Assembly: GCA_008921705.1 (NCBI GenBank)
Contig: VFFE01007084.1
Coordinates: forward strand, 84,263 to 148,262
Source: Burhinus oedicnemus
Lineage: Eukaryota; Chordata; Aves; Charadriiformes; Burhinidae
Reading direction: 5' to 3'
DNA: 64,000 nucleotides
Shown here: positions 24,394 to 36,409 of the stretch, piece by piece
Position numbering within the stretch: the first letter of the stretch is position 1
How the letters are laid out: every line of letters begins with the position of its first letter
Notes under the pieces: generated by a model
What the model was told of the DNA's origin: nothing
The model's database searches: none
The model's input: only the letters and a program-made list of their open reading frames with translations
Made by a program: the position numbers and the translations under genes

Positions 24394-25559
24394 CCCTTTT
24401 TAGACATTTAGTCCAAGCCTAGTATGGAACTCTCTAGAGTTGGCATTAGAGAATGCACCATGCTGTGTTTTTGATACAGCTGCATAAAAGCTTAAGTGAA
24501 GAGAAACACATGCATATTCGTAAGTTATATCTGGAAATAGTGTATATGCCACGTTATTTTTGTCTGTGAGGAAAAATATTACTGTATTTTTATCAGATGC
24601 ATTACAATATGGTCATTACAAAATGCTCAGAAAGTGTTGCTAAAACACTGTTTCTACCTGCCTATAAAACACTTATTTCACTAAAACTCCTGCATAATAT
24701 AGAAGGGAAGGGATATATATTATTCTAAATTAGTCTAGTCCATAAACATTTTATTTTTAAAGTAGTTTAATTTCAAAAAAAGTCGGAATGTGTAAAAAAT
24801 GTTACTCTCTGAATTTGTCAATATTGAAAGATAAATAAATCTAAAGGACCCTCATCTTGGATTTCTCTTTGGGTGTGCAAGTTAGCCTGACTTCTTCAAC
24901 ACTCTAAAAGATATGAAAGAATTACAATTCACAGATAGTTGCCCAATGATTTGTCCACTAGTCAGATGGTTACTTCTTAGTGGTATCAACAGCATCAGTT
25001 CAGTAAATCTGAATATTCATGCAAGGAATGTGACTGAAGCAAGTTCAGCAGCCCAGCCAGCCATACAGATACATGTTGATGATACTGAAGACCTACACAT
25101 AGCAAAAAGTTGGCACTCACAACAATGTATTTGGTCTGTTTTATTAGCTGAATAGACAATGGTCTGGTGAACTTCTCAATTCAGTGGGTAAGGAGACCAA
25201 GTTTCTAATAATTCTGTATGAGAATAATTTTTCTAATCGTCCTGGAGCTGTAATACATAGTTAGCATGCAATTTTTTTTTTCTTTTTTTCCTTTTTAAAT
25301 CGGAAGCTATTATTGCTGGGGTGAAAGAAGCAAAGTCTTTTATTCTTTACAATTTTCATAACATAGCCCTTTCCCATGTGTATTTGCAGAACTTAATGAT
25401 AGAAGAGATCTACAACATTAAGTATGAGGGTAGAAACTGTGTTTGAATTTTTCTGAATTACAGTCACAAATTCACTTGGGATACTACATTGGTATAAACA
25501 AGAGAAGAATGTGGCTAACAGTCTTCAAAATGGCAAACAAATAACCAATTAATTCTGTA
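24391..25559. other. Unique sequence, no gene recognised
   Basis: AT-rich. The 80-codon plus-strand frame at 24913-25155 has no recognised motif and no clear splice context. Confidence 0.55.
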
Positions 25560-25690
25560 TTATTATTATTCTTATTGCACGTATAAGATAGAGAGAGAAG
25601 TTCAGGGATTTGCCCAAAGCCACAGGTAGAGCTGGAAATGCATTGAGGGTTAAAATGGAGGACAAACTGATTATCATTCAGTCCACACTT
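25560..25690 (+). mobile_element. MIR-like SINE fragment, tentative
   Basis: The order 'attattattattcttatt', then 'gagagagaagttcaggga', 'tttgcccaaagccacagg', 'tagagctggaaatgca' follows the last third of MIR-type core SINEs, where a counterpart 'cttgcccaaggtcacac...gcagagctgggatt' is expected. It is heavily diverged. Orientation is sense. Confidence 0.55.
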
Positions 25691-28600
25691 CTTGTAGACT
25701 GTCCAGTAAAGACCATATGCACCTAGGTAAGATACAGGAGATTATTTGACCCTTTCTCTTATTTAATAAAACCTGTCTAAAAAGATCGGTATGTGTAAAA
25801 AAATAAATAAACATACAAGTTGTAAGCAATTAATTTATTTCATTTTACAGTCTTTGACAAGCATACCTACTAAATAGGTCAGGTAAAGATTCTGCCCTGT
25901 CAGCACACTGATTGTTGTACATATTGTTCTGATACCATCAAGAAAGAATGTGTCATTGAGTTTCATCTTTTACGTGAAAGACAGAAAAAATAACAAATCC
26001 TAAAAGTGGTTAAACCACACCAGAATGAACAATGGGAAAACATAATTGAATGGTGAGCCTTAACATCCATTGTTACCATATATATATATATATGAGAAAT
26101 ATATACATGTATACGCGCACACATATATGTTTGTTGCAGTATGTATGCAAGAGTGAAGATTGTATCGCCTGCAACATCAGGATAATGCATAAACTCTATA
26201 ACGTGGTTCTAGCTGTATAAAGACAGATCAAAGATTCAGCCCAGGTGTGGCTCTGGAGTTTCATTGCTCAAGGCTAATTATTCACAAAAAGTCCCCACCC
26301 TAGAGAGTTGTCTAGCAGGTTTATCTTTTGGCTGGTAGACATTTTAGAGAAGACACTACCTAAGCTCAGCTATTTTGTATGACACACTACAGCATCCAAA
26401 ACAATTTCACAGATTTTATGAGATATTTGACCAACTGCAGACTACACGTGAATGTAGTTTTCTCTTCCAGAAGCAGATAGGAGTTTCCAAGACCTTAAGC
26501 TCATGCTGAGCTCTAATTAAAACCATTTCAGTGAATAGGCAAAAGCACATACTGTGAAGAGTGCTGAAACTTTTAACTACATAAAGAGCAAACCTACGAA
26601 AAATATTTATTCTGAACATGACCAAAATATGTGAAACATTACACTACATATAACAACCCAACTCATTTAAGAATGCACCTACTATCATCATAGTTTAAAA
26701 AATGAGTATTAGAGACCTTTTTTAAAGGCAGCTTCTACCTTTATTTGCTTATGAGTCATGAACTGTGATCGACTGCTCCAGTCTGTCTCAAAAAAAAAGC
26801 AGAAAATTTATCACAGTCATCTGTCCTTGCCAGAGCTACGAGGAGGATTAGCAAAGAAAAACAATAGCACTTTTATATAGACAATAACTCTGTCCTGGGC
26901 ACCAAGTTAAAGCTAAAGAAGCAGAGACTCCTGTTTCTTGTTGCAGAGCAAGAACTCTATAGAAAACATTAACCTTATTTCTCAATAGTAGCAGCTCATT
27001 TATTAAAATGGTTACCAATATTTTATCTAAACAAACAACTTTTTCCTAGCAGCTGAGATTGTGGGGACACTGGTTCTGCTTGCTTTTGCTCTCATTTGAA
27101 ATACATTTTTTTTTCTCCTCTCTGCCCTGGTATTTCTATACCTACCTGTTGGAAATGTCTTGATAGTACTGAAAAGTACTAGCATCTGTCACCAGCATCT
27201 ATCACATGCAGCGTTTCAAGAGGTAAGTAAGCTAAGCTGTCAATTTGCATGAATATTTGAATTTAACAATAAAAGCTGATATTCTTACTTGGTAAAAATG
27301 CTCCTGGAAGACAATACAATCTCCATCTGATTCAGGAATAAGTAACGATTTCACACAAGAGAGAGAAAGACTTTTCATCTTCCAATAATATTACAAACAT
27401 CAACAATTTGATAAAATGCATTCGTAAGGAAGGTGTCATTACGCATGTTTTGGGATGCAGATACTTTATTAGAGGAAAGAGAAATATATGTGAGTGATTA
27501 TATGAGCTCTTACTGGGATCAGGAAGGTTGAGTTTTCAATGCTGTGTTTAGTCCACTATACTACACCTGCCATAAAATATTGCACCCACTTATTAAGGGC
27601 TGTCCCTGCATAGAGAGAGGTTGACTGCGTCACTGGACAGGATGCTCTGGTATGGCCACAGGCCACCAAAGACTGGCTTCCTTTTTAAGGCTGGTAGGTG
27701 AGTATCCCCTTTCCTTCCGCAAAAACAGTATTTTAGTCAATTAAATCTATTAGGCGGTTATAACTCCTATGAATAGGTAAACAGAAACTGTTTCTGTGTT
27801 TTGTGGCTTCACAGGATTCAGCCTTTCAGGAAGATGGAATCTGTGTCGAAATGTCGATGCATTTAATACTTTTGATACCAATCAGAAAGCTTTGTATGAT
27901 GTTTTTAGCAGAGTAAAAATAAAGTTGTAATAAGTTAAATAACACTTTTTCAGGTAATTCTGATTCCATGTGTGATTCTCCCCTTTGTTCAGTTTGCACA
28001 TGATCTTGGTTATTTCTATCAGATTAGAAGATCACAAAGATCCCTTACTTCCTTTACACTGATGAACTAATTTCTCCCGCAGTTCCCATCTATGAGCTGT
28101 GTAATTGGAAAAATATTGCATTCCTGTATTTTGGATGGCACTTTCTGTCACTGTCTGAGCAGACTAATGTATCTTTATGTTCTTTTTTTCAGTTCAGCAA
28201 TATGATGTAGAAGAATTCAAATAATGGTAGTCTAAGTAGCTTAATCTTCCTGCTGTTTTTACATATGTGTTTATGGACCTGCTCTCCTCACCGTGTTATA
28301 GCTGGGCTTTTGGCAAAAGTATAGTTTTCTTGAAGTCCTATAGAAAACAGTAAGTTCAAAAAGATACTTCATGATGTCATCAGGACCACTTTTGTAAGTG
28401 ACAGCAGCTTGGAGGAGGAAGTAGAAGTTACCTGGGATCTTAGGAACACGTGCATGAGACTGGCTTGATCCGTCAGACCAGGGGTTCATCCTGACAAACA
28501 GAGTCTTGACATAGATGGAGACATAATGTTATTTGAAATAAATAAGAACTTTAAATACTTAAAACACTTGATTGTGGTACCATTTACTCGATTTTAAGTA

Positions 28601-31600
28601 TTTGGGTCTTGCGTGCAATGTGAGAACTGTGAGTGACGTGATGCTTAAGATGATTTTAATCAGAGAAATCAGGGGGTCTCCTAACAACAATGTAGGCTGT
28701 TAATATGGATTTTGATGATCACCTGCAATCCCCAATGGTTAAAATGCAAAGTCTTGTGAAGAAAGTACAAATGGTGGTCTTAAATTTGATCACAGACTAT
28801 TAGTTATTCTATATTTAAATATCAGTACTTTCCTGTTCAGTAAAACCAAGTCACTGAAAAAAGTGTGTAGGAGTAGTCTCGTCACTTGATGTCACACCAT
28901 TAGTGAAGCCTTTTTTGCAATTATCTAATAGTAAAAGGCTGGTGTAATTTGTAGCACATGCTACGTAAGGAAGTTAGATATAAGCTAAGTGACCTTGGAC
29001 TCAAATACATGTGGACTATCATAGATTACATGCCTGGTAACTCCACTCAGATGGGTGGGGATTAGGTAAATAGTGTTTATAATAGCTTATACATTATTTA
29101 GTGTAAATAACTATAAATAAACAGCATATAAAACAGCATAACAAGATGACACAATTTGCTAGTGATGTTGTCCGCAGCACATGTATCACTTCTTCCTCTG
29201 GGAAGAGGGAAAGGAGGGAGAGGAAGAGCCAGCAGAGAGCTCTCTCAGGGACACAGTGCCTCCTGAGGGTACCTGAAGGTGAGCTGGAGCTCACTGGCCA
29301 TGCCTGGCTCAGAGATCTGACCTGAAATGTTTGTCACGCAATTATGGAAATAGCAGCAAGGAGTGGATGTCGTGCATAAACATGTGAACATGTGTAGATC
29401 ACCTGTGTATAGATGGAATTGGAGACAGAAAATTAGAATGTGAGGAATTTTGTAGACTAACTGTCATTGCGCTTTTCTAGTTTGCTTTTAAAGTTGTGTA
29501 TTTTAGAGGGGAGAAGAGGGAAAAGAAGCACTGCAGAAAGAGAAATTGGTTTATATGAATATGCAGTCAGTGTTTTCACAAACTTTGCAAGTATTTAAGA
29601 AGTTAAAGCTGCTAAATAAGAACCAGAACATTAATTTTTTCATGAGCTTCTGCAGATGACACACCTTATTTTAACTGATTATTATACAAATCATGAACTA
29701 CGAAGATAATTGCTTCCCTGGCCAAATGACAAAGAAATTCTTATTTCCAGTATATGCCCTGTTGAATGCCGAAGGCATTGTACATGCTAAGGCTAATGCT
29801 TTGCTGTATAATAGGCACCTACTGATTAGTAGTTCTCAAGCTTAATTTGGTTATGGTATGATAAATCAGGGCGTGTCTTTCTAAGTAAAACTGACATAAT
29901 GCTTTTTTTCCACTGGAACTAAAATAAATCTCTGCTTCCAATACAGCACCTCCAGAAAAGTTAATCAGGTTAAAATTAAAGCACCTTTTGCATTTCATGT
30001 ATTTGACAATCTTAAAAATTACCCCATTCTTCTCATGTTTGAGTGTTGTGCCTGTCTAATTGTTTTCCAAAGTTACATTAAGCAACATGACTACCAGGCT
30101 CACGTGTGTCTCTTTTGTATATATTTCTCCTCAGGGGAAATTATGTTTTTTTCCTTCACATTCTACTAATGTTTTTATTCGTAAGAAGCCAAAGAAGACT
30201 GCCTTTAATGATTTGATTTCTGTGTGGGATACACACATTTGTCTAGCTTGAACCTTAGCAAAGGGGAGGAAACTAAATGCATTTACCTGGGGGAGGTTTC
30301 TGAGAAGACTGATGCTGGAGTGTGGTGGTAAAGGGAACAGATGACGATCATATTGGTGGTGTCTCACTGGTAACTGAGGGTGAGAGAGAGCATAACGTCT
30401 GCTGCTGGAATGAGAGTGGGCTCTGTGTTTTAGGAAAGGTTTGTAACAGAGAGAGAGGGAAGTGTTTTTATACCCCTTGGGCCTAAGTGACGGCCCAGCA
30501 ATCAGCTAAGGCAGGAAAGAACTCGCTGGCTGTTATTTTGTCTGGATATGTAGCTCTTTCCTATGCTTGATAAAGACTGATGAGTTTTTGAATCCTTGCC
30601 AAAAACATACCTGTGTGACTCAAATCAAGTTTGTCCTTGGAAAGATGAGTTATACAGCTTGAGAACCTTTGAGACTGAGGTTGTGAGAAAGAACAAGAAT
30701 TCAGGAGCTGGGTCCAGCTTAATTTGGCAGGCTTGGGCAGTCCTGTATCCCTAAGTCTGCAGCAGGCAGGAGTCTGTGCTGAGCAGGCGACCACAATAAG
30801 GCCCAGAGCTCTGCTCAGCCGAGCAGGTGCTGAGGACCCCCTAGGACCGTGCACAGCAACTTGGTATAAAATGTTTTGAGATTAGTGATTTCACACCTGT
30901 TTACCTGCCCTAAAAAAGCTCTGAAGAGCCTCGCTAAAGCATAAAGACAAAAAGCCAAATTCCCACCGAAAATATGCAAAATGCATGCCAGAGCAAATAC
31001 ATAAAACATGCAAGAAATATTTGTGCAGGCAAACAAGGGGCTTTGCAGGCGTCAAAGCAATAGGAGGGAGAAACTTTACACCATCCTTCATGCTATGTTT
31101 GCACTGTGCTGTTCATGTGGCAGTAGTTACCAAAGATCAAAGGTCACATTTCAACGGAGGAAAAGAATATCACATACAGCCTTATTATTCCCACTTAGCT
31201 AAAAGATAAACATAACTGTTACATACGTATTTATTGATTCTGTCTTTATATTTGTGGGTCCCACAGTGAAACCCCACAGTCATTACATGGCAGGCTCCAC
31301 CTTAAATTTAATATCCCATGAGGACAATAAGGCTCATACGATGAGGAGAAGGTGACTCTTAGGTGTTGCTACCAGTACTGGCCTAAGAATATCAAAATAA
31401 AATTGAGTCAGTATTTAAATCAGTGATATTGCTGTAATGGAGGTTGTAAATCATGTCATATAACTAGCACATATGTGTATACATATTTCAGCTTGGCTCC
31501 TCTAAAAGATGAGCATTGTCTCAGGGAAGATATCAAAAAATGATTTGAATTTCTTTAATACCAATTTTTAGTTATTAATAAGCAAGTTATTAAAAGTGTG

Positions 31601-31705
31601 AGTGAAAAAGAAGAGGGAGGGAAGGAAAGAGACAAGTGCCCAAATGATGAATAGATGAAAAGCAGAATCCTGTTCTAGTTGCAGAAGCATGAAGTGGTTG
31701 AGACA
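25691..31705. other. Unique sequence with minor repeats, no gene recognised
   Basis: About 6 kb, mostly AT-rich. A (TA)n run is at 26078-26093. A possible MIR 3' end lies near 27535-27580 (it ends in 'gtccactatactacacc'). A possible worn CR1 antisense block lies near 28440-28500 ('cgtcagaccaggggttcat'). Neither is strong enough for its own entry. A donor-like GAG|gtaagt near 27223 has no supporting exon. Overlapping frames at 30561-31209 on both strands are treated as chance. Confidence 0.5.
26078..26093. repeat. (AT)n microsatellite
   Basis: A short AT run followed by an imperfect TA/CA-rich stretch to about 26130. Confidence 0.9.
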
Positions 31706-31815
31706 GGAATGGACCTCTGGAGATTGCCTAGTCCAACAATGCTCAAGCAGGGTCACCATTGCCTAGAACCTAGTCTTATGCTAGCTACTTTATCAAGAAA
31801 ACATCCCCTAGTATT
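31706..31815 (-). mobile_element. CR1 LINE fragment, antisense, worn
   Basis: On the plus strand, 'ggaatggacctctggagatt' followed by 'gcctagtccaacaatgctca' and 'agcagggtcacc' follows the reverse complement of a CR1 3' end ('...ggacctctggaggtcatctagtccaa...tgctcaagcagggtc'). After about 31815 the similarity fades. The octamer tail, expected just upstream on the plus strand, is not clear. Confidence 0.7.
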
Positions 31816-32779
31816 GGTTTTGTTATCTATCTAACTTTCTATAAGACTGGAAGTTATAGGTGGATGTTAGGAAGGATGCATCATCTAACCTCAGTAAATA
31901 CCATCTGTCATCCTTTCTGGGTCAATGTTTTAAATATGGAAGTACTGTTACAAATGCTGAGAAAACTATCCAGATTTATCCATTAGGCACTAAGACACAG
32001 ATTGTACTGCTGACTTTTGAAAATTGACATGTGGCTGAAGACCAGAGGACATGCATAATGAAGCCTGAGTAGCTGAGAGGCAGAAGAAGTCAGGATGTCA
32101 TAGTCCCAGATGCCCACTGTCCCATTTTGGCTACAGCTGGCATGGGTGTGCAGCTGAGCTGCAAGGTGACCCAGAAGTCTGTGCTGACTTGCTTCCACCC
32201 AAATCATCATGCTGATGTAAGTCCATTCCTTCATCCTGCACTTTGGGGCCAAAAGTTAATGGAAGCCATTAAAGAATTACAGTGATTCAAACATTTACTA
32301 GTGTTTGAAGGAGGAATGGATAGATCAGCAAATGTTGTAGTGAAGAAGGGCAGGGACAATTTATTATTTCAAACAAACAAAAAGCTTGTGTAGAAAACAA
32401 ACAAAAAACTTTGCAGCTCCATATCACCTTGAAACCAAAGATCTCCTAGATGGAGAGACCTGAGTTCAATAATCTGAGTTGGATGAATTTATCATCCTTG
32501 ACAAATATAGAAATGGAACAGAAATCAAAACAGTCACATTTGATTTGCTGGCTTTTTAAATCCTTTCCTCAGTAACCTAGCTAATGGTTCAGATCCCCAG
32601 CAAACTCTACAGTGGGGCTTATCTCTGCGTCACTCTCTGAACAATAAATTTTAATGATGACTGCAATATAAAACACAGTCAAATCATTTGGCTGGAGTTA
32701 ATCTTGATCCAATATTTTAAGAAAGACAAATCAGCCAAGGGTCAAACAGTGTACTAGGACCCAGCTGATGTGAATCTTC
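31816..32779. other. Unique sequence, no gene recognised
   Basis: A minus-strand frame of 89 codons at 31983-32252 has no family motif or splice context. Small AAAC-type runs occur near 32371-32405. Confidence 0.55.
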
Positions 32780-32925
32780 TTCTGGGCCTTTCCAGCAGAG
32801 TCTGCATTGTTGGACAAGCCACTTCACAGCTCTGTACCTTGGTTTCCCTCCCTGTAGAAATGGCTACAGACATTCCTACTCTGTGAGACATTTCAAGGAA
32901 TTTCAGAAGGATGCTATTTATAAAC
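32780..32925 (-). mobile_element. MIR-like SINE fragment, antisense
   Basis: The plus strand shows 'ttggacaagccacttcacag', 'ctctgtaccttggtttccct', 'ccctgtagaaatgg' and then 'ctactctgtgagacattt'. This is the order of a reversed MIR: '...ttgggcaagtcacttaac', '...tgcctcagtttcc', '...catctgtaaaatggg', '...cctacctcacagggtt'. The block order is convincing although the bases are diverged. Confidence 0.7.
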
Positions 32926-35339
32926 AAACAGCCACAAAACAGTAAGTAACCTCATATCAAGTTTAATGGCTGCCCATCAATCACCATCACAATTATCAGC
33001 ATGACTAAGTGCAGAAGATCAGTAACGTCTATCTTTAGGATTGCTTTCACTCTCCTTTCATGAACAATGCATTAACCTGGCATTTTTAACCATTCTTTCT
33101 TTGTTCAAAACAATTGCCCTCTTTATTTTGTCTGCTTTGGTATAAAAATGAAACAAACAAACCAACCTGTTCTAGCGATAATTCATTCAGGGTCCGGGAA
33201 CACACCAGTGAGAAAACATGCGGTATTTCTTGACGTTTACCACCACTGGGCCCTCTGCTTCTTTTCCAATAAAACCCACTGTGGTATGCATGTGTATCAC
33301 TGTGTATGCACACCGCTTAACTTGCTTATACTACTCTATGCCTATCTGCCCCTCCTATGTATACATTTATTATATAAATAGCTGTGAGTTGGTGACTTTT
33401 CTGTGATCTACCCATGAGCTTTAATAGTAAGCTGTTCAAGTTCAAAAGTAACTTACTGATATTAGAAACAACAACAAAACTCTCCCAAAACAAGAAAACA
33501 CAAACATTTAGCAAGTGCTTGACCTTGATGTGGTGGAAAAGCTTGTGTGTTCCCATGGTCCTGCAGCTACTCCAGTAGCAGTGGTGGTGCCAGCATGACA
33601 CTGTGATTGCCCAAGCTGGACAGATAGGGCCCAGAGCAAGGGACATGGCACTGGTCTTTCACTTTGCCTGTAAAGACACTAGGAAACTCAAATAAGTCAT
33701 GGAAAGAAGAGAAATAACAAGGTCATCTCATAAAGTTGTATGACCTTAACCATGCAAAAGCACTGACTGTTTTGAGTGTTTACATGCCTTCAAAGAGAAG
33801 CTAGAAGACTGTCCCATATGCTTCAAAGCCTTGTAAGAGATATAGCGGCTGGGAAAAGTTAGCAAATTTACCCTTTTAAACAACTGTGGAGACACTACAA
33901 AGCATTAAATGGGAAGAGACATTTTAGAGGGTGTGCTGCTGTATTATCAGTAGTTATTAACCATAAAGAAACCAGGAAAATAATAAAAAGTATGCTTTCT
34001 CCAGAGAAACACATGAAGTAAACATTACACCAATGAACATACAACAATCTTCCAAAACGATCTCACATTGAAAGAAGCAGCAGTGAATGGAACGGAAAAA
34101 GTGTAAAAATAAGCCATGTAGAATGAAAATTCTCATGGTACAACTCATGGCAAAGGAATGAGATCAATTGCTATTGCTCCATTTAAAGATAATATTGGGA
34201 CAGACACATTGTTTTCTCATAAATACATTCACAGGCATATGTGGTTTTGACTATCAAGCAGAGTGGCCCAAGGGGAGCTAATTGCAAACTGGACTCTTAT
34301 CTGCAAGTCAGTGATACAATTTCTTTAGCATATTGACCTCAACTATTCATTTTCATTTAATTTATTTTAATAATTAATTCGGTTTTTTAATAAATTTAGT
34401 GAGTTCTCACTTTAAATTTTTTTTAAAAGTGTTGCTTTAATCCATCCTACTGTAAAAGAGGCTACCATCTTTCCATGTAGGAAACAAATACAAGCTCATT
34501 CTCTATTAAAAGAATCTTTATTAAACTTATGTCTTGACACTAATTTCAAAATTCTGCTTGCTTTTCCTCTTTTTTTGCTTGCAGTGTGAATTTTTTGAAG
34601 CGTATCATCATTATGTTTTCCCCAAATTTGAACAAGGAGTCTTCTGGAAATCAGGTTCCATTCACAACTGAGGAAATGCTAAAATAAACCCTCATCTAAT
34701 TTTGTAATATATGTAATACATTTTCTAAATATTTATATGTGTACATACATTCAGAAATATTTATCGTCCATAGAAATGGTGAGAAAAAAAGACAAATGTT
34801 CTTTTATCTAAAATTAAATTGCTCAGTAATTCCAAAATAATGTGTTTTTTTGCAAAAAATAGTAGTATTAGTAAAAACTATTATTTTTAAATGACCACAA
34901 TGTTGCTTATTCTGTAGCAGCATATGCTATTTCAGTAGAGTTATATTTATTTAGGGTACAAAGAAGAAAAGGGAAGTTAGGTAAACATATTTAACACCAG
35001 ACATTTAGAACATGTGCAAATGTACCTTTTTTTGTGTTATATGTAGAATATCATAAGCAAAAAATGTACAATATAGTCTATATGATAGAAGGTAAACAAT
35101 TTGGTAGTAAGTATGTAGAGTGTCACTTTTGTACTGTTAAGATCTGTAAGAAATTAAAAACATATATTATTTCTGGCAGTGTATTCTTTGCTCTACAAAC
35201 ATGAGACATTGGTTGCTTTCTGACTTACTTCCCCCTAGTACTCTTTCCGTGAAGGACAAATTTTATTTAACATTTTTATTAATAATTAAAAGTGCTTTGA
35301 TGAAAATACTATCCTCATTGTTCTCTCCATGTGGCAATA
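32926..35339. other. Unique AT-rich sequence, no gene recognised
   Basis: Several short frames near 33086-33646 overlap on both strands and carry no recognised motif. The part from about 34300 to 35320 is very AT-rich with few frames. Confidence 0.55.
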
Positions 35340-35536
35340 ACCTTGAAATCCACCCAAAATAATTTAGCTGGCCCATCTTTAGCCATCTCAGCTGCATGCA
35401 CAAGGCACTGTTTCTTGTCTCATATATCAATGAATATTTCTATCTGCTCCACCTTCTCTACCAAGTCGTGAACATTACCAGACTCTTGGCCTCCTGTTTG
35501 TCTCATGGTGCAAAAAGGATGCTAAAGGTCGTTCCA

Positions 35537-35555
35537 CCGGATTCGGCCAATCCGG
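35537..35555. repeat. Perfect 7-bp inverted repeat
   Basis: CCGGATT and AATCCGG flank the 5-base spacer CGGCC. It lies in a GC-rich island within AT-rich DNA, a few bases from the LTR-like terminus at 35569. Confidence 0.85.
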
Positions 35556-35574
35556 CCCAAACCACGACAAGATC

Positions 35575-35811
35575 CTACCACACAGTGAAGCACTTTCCTA
35601 CAATATTCTTCATCCACTGAGTTAGTTGTAAAGTTTCTTCTGCCGTTCTTCTTACTGTTCCTTTACAAGCCTTTTGCTCATTACTGATACCCTCCATAAA
35701 TGTCACACAATTGTCTAACTGGTTCTTAATTGCTCTCTGATATTTCCCTGTAAAGACTGAGTTTTTCAATGTTTCTGATACACCTGTGACTAATATATTT
35801 TGTTGGAGTCT
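35575..35811 (-). pseudogene. Uncharacterised 78-residue frame, possible element remnant
   Basis: Minus-strand reading is open from just after a TAA (at 35814-35812) to a TAG at 35577-35575. The peptide looks protein-like: charged, with few low-complexity stretches, including GKYQRAIKNQLDNCVTFMEG and TAEETLQLTQWMKNIVGK, suggesting amphipathic helices. It has an internal Met at 35769, but the open frame begins earlier, so an upstream part may have been lost to the stop. It ends just before an LTR-like terminus. The family was not recognised. It could be the tail of a retroviral-type gene or chance. Confidence 0.2.
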
Positions 35812-35836
35812 TTATGTCTCTCTTTCTTACCCACAG

Positions 35837-36182
35837 AAAAACTGGAAAACGATCTTGGAATTCAGGAATTAAAGCTTCATGGCTCAAGGGGAAAATAGGC
35901 AATTGCTCTCCTTTTGAGTTATCATCAGGTCAGCTGGAGCAGCAATCCGAAATGCTCCAAGCACAAGGCAGAGATCGGCCATTTGAGCCATACCAGCCTC
36001 TGGAAAAGCTGATGCCCTTCCCCTGGTGCCCACGCAAAGCCACTGCTGGCAGTAGTGCCTCCACCAGCACTGTGGTTACTTGGCAGCCTACTGACCTAGA
36101 TGGTTTCCTGTTTTGCCTAAGCCTAAAGCCATCCCTGGATCCACGTTGCCAGTTTGGCAAACAGCGGGAGGCACAGGGATGA
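35837..36182 (+). CDS. Candidate terminal exon, unknown gene
   Basis: A textbook acceptor (ctctctttcttacccacag, ending at 35836) leads into a frame that needs two bases from a previous exon (phase 2) and then runs 114 codons to a TGA. The peptide starts basic (KTGKRSWNSGIKASWLKGK), has a Gln/Glu-rich middle (QLEQQSEMLQAQGRD) and a Pro/Ser/Thr-rich end. No family is recognised. The exon candidate at 3235-3397 ends in phase 2 and would join in frame, but 32 kb separates them and nothing else links them. The minus strand is also open here, so coding status is doubtful. No clear AATAAA follows closely. Confidence 0.2.
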
Positions 36183-36409
36183 CAAAAGCTCAGTGGCATT
36201 ACAGGCAGTCCTCGCATCAGACTTTTAGGTGCCGATGGGTCTTTACTGGTGGTAATGTAATGATGGAGGAATGCAGCTACCATCAGTGGAGACACCAAGT
36301 GAGGGAGAGGCTTTGGAGATCCTGCATATATACCTACAGTGTCAATTATTTCCCCACATCCTTTTCTGACTGAAGCTGTAAGTAACTTGCCAGTGTATCT
36401 AGGATGCAA

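Larger units (their letters stand above)
35340..36409. other. ORF-dense block of unknown nature, possible LTR-element remnant
   Basis: This kilobase stands out by GC content and by open frames on both strands. The minus strand holds a 79-codon frame (35811-35575) and a 159-codon frame (36409-35930), the longest in the window. The plus strand holds a 115-codon frame after a good splice acceptor. Six bases beyond the stop of the first minus frame, minus-strand reading meets 'tgtcgtggtttgggccgg', a terminus like those of some avian LTRs, with a 7-bp dyad (35537-35555) inside it. An old ERV fragment on the minus strand or a host-gene relic are both possible. No protease, polymerase or envelope signature was recognised. 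Confidence 0.3.

Noticed and set aside
24215..24403. Frame crossing the 50-N gap
   Set aside because: It is held open only by undetermined bases and the poly(T) tract.
28438..28505. Possible CR1 antisense block ('cgtcagaccaggggttcat')
   Set aside because: Only one short block agrees and the neighbouring blocks are missing.
36113..36373. 86-codon plus-strand frame inside the ORF-dense block
   Set aside because: It overlaps two other frames in the same DNA and lacks splice support of its own. It was left under the block entry.
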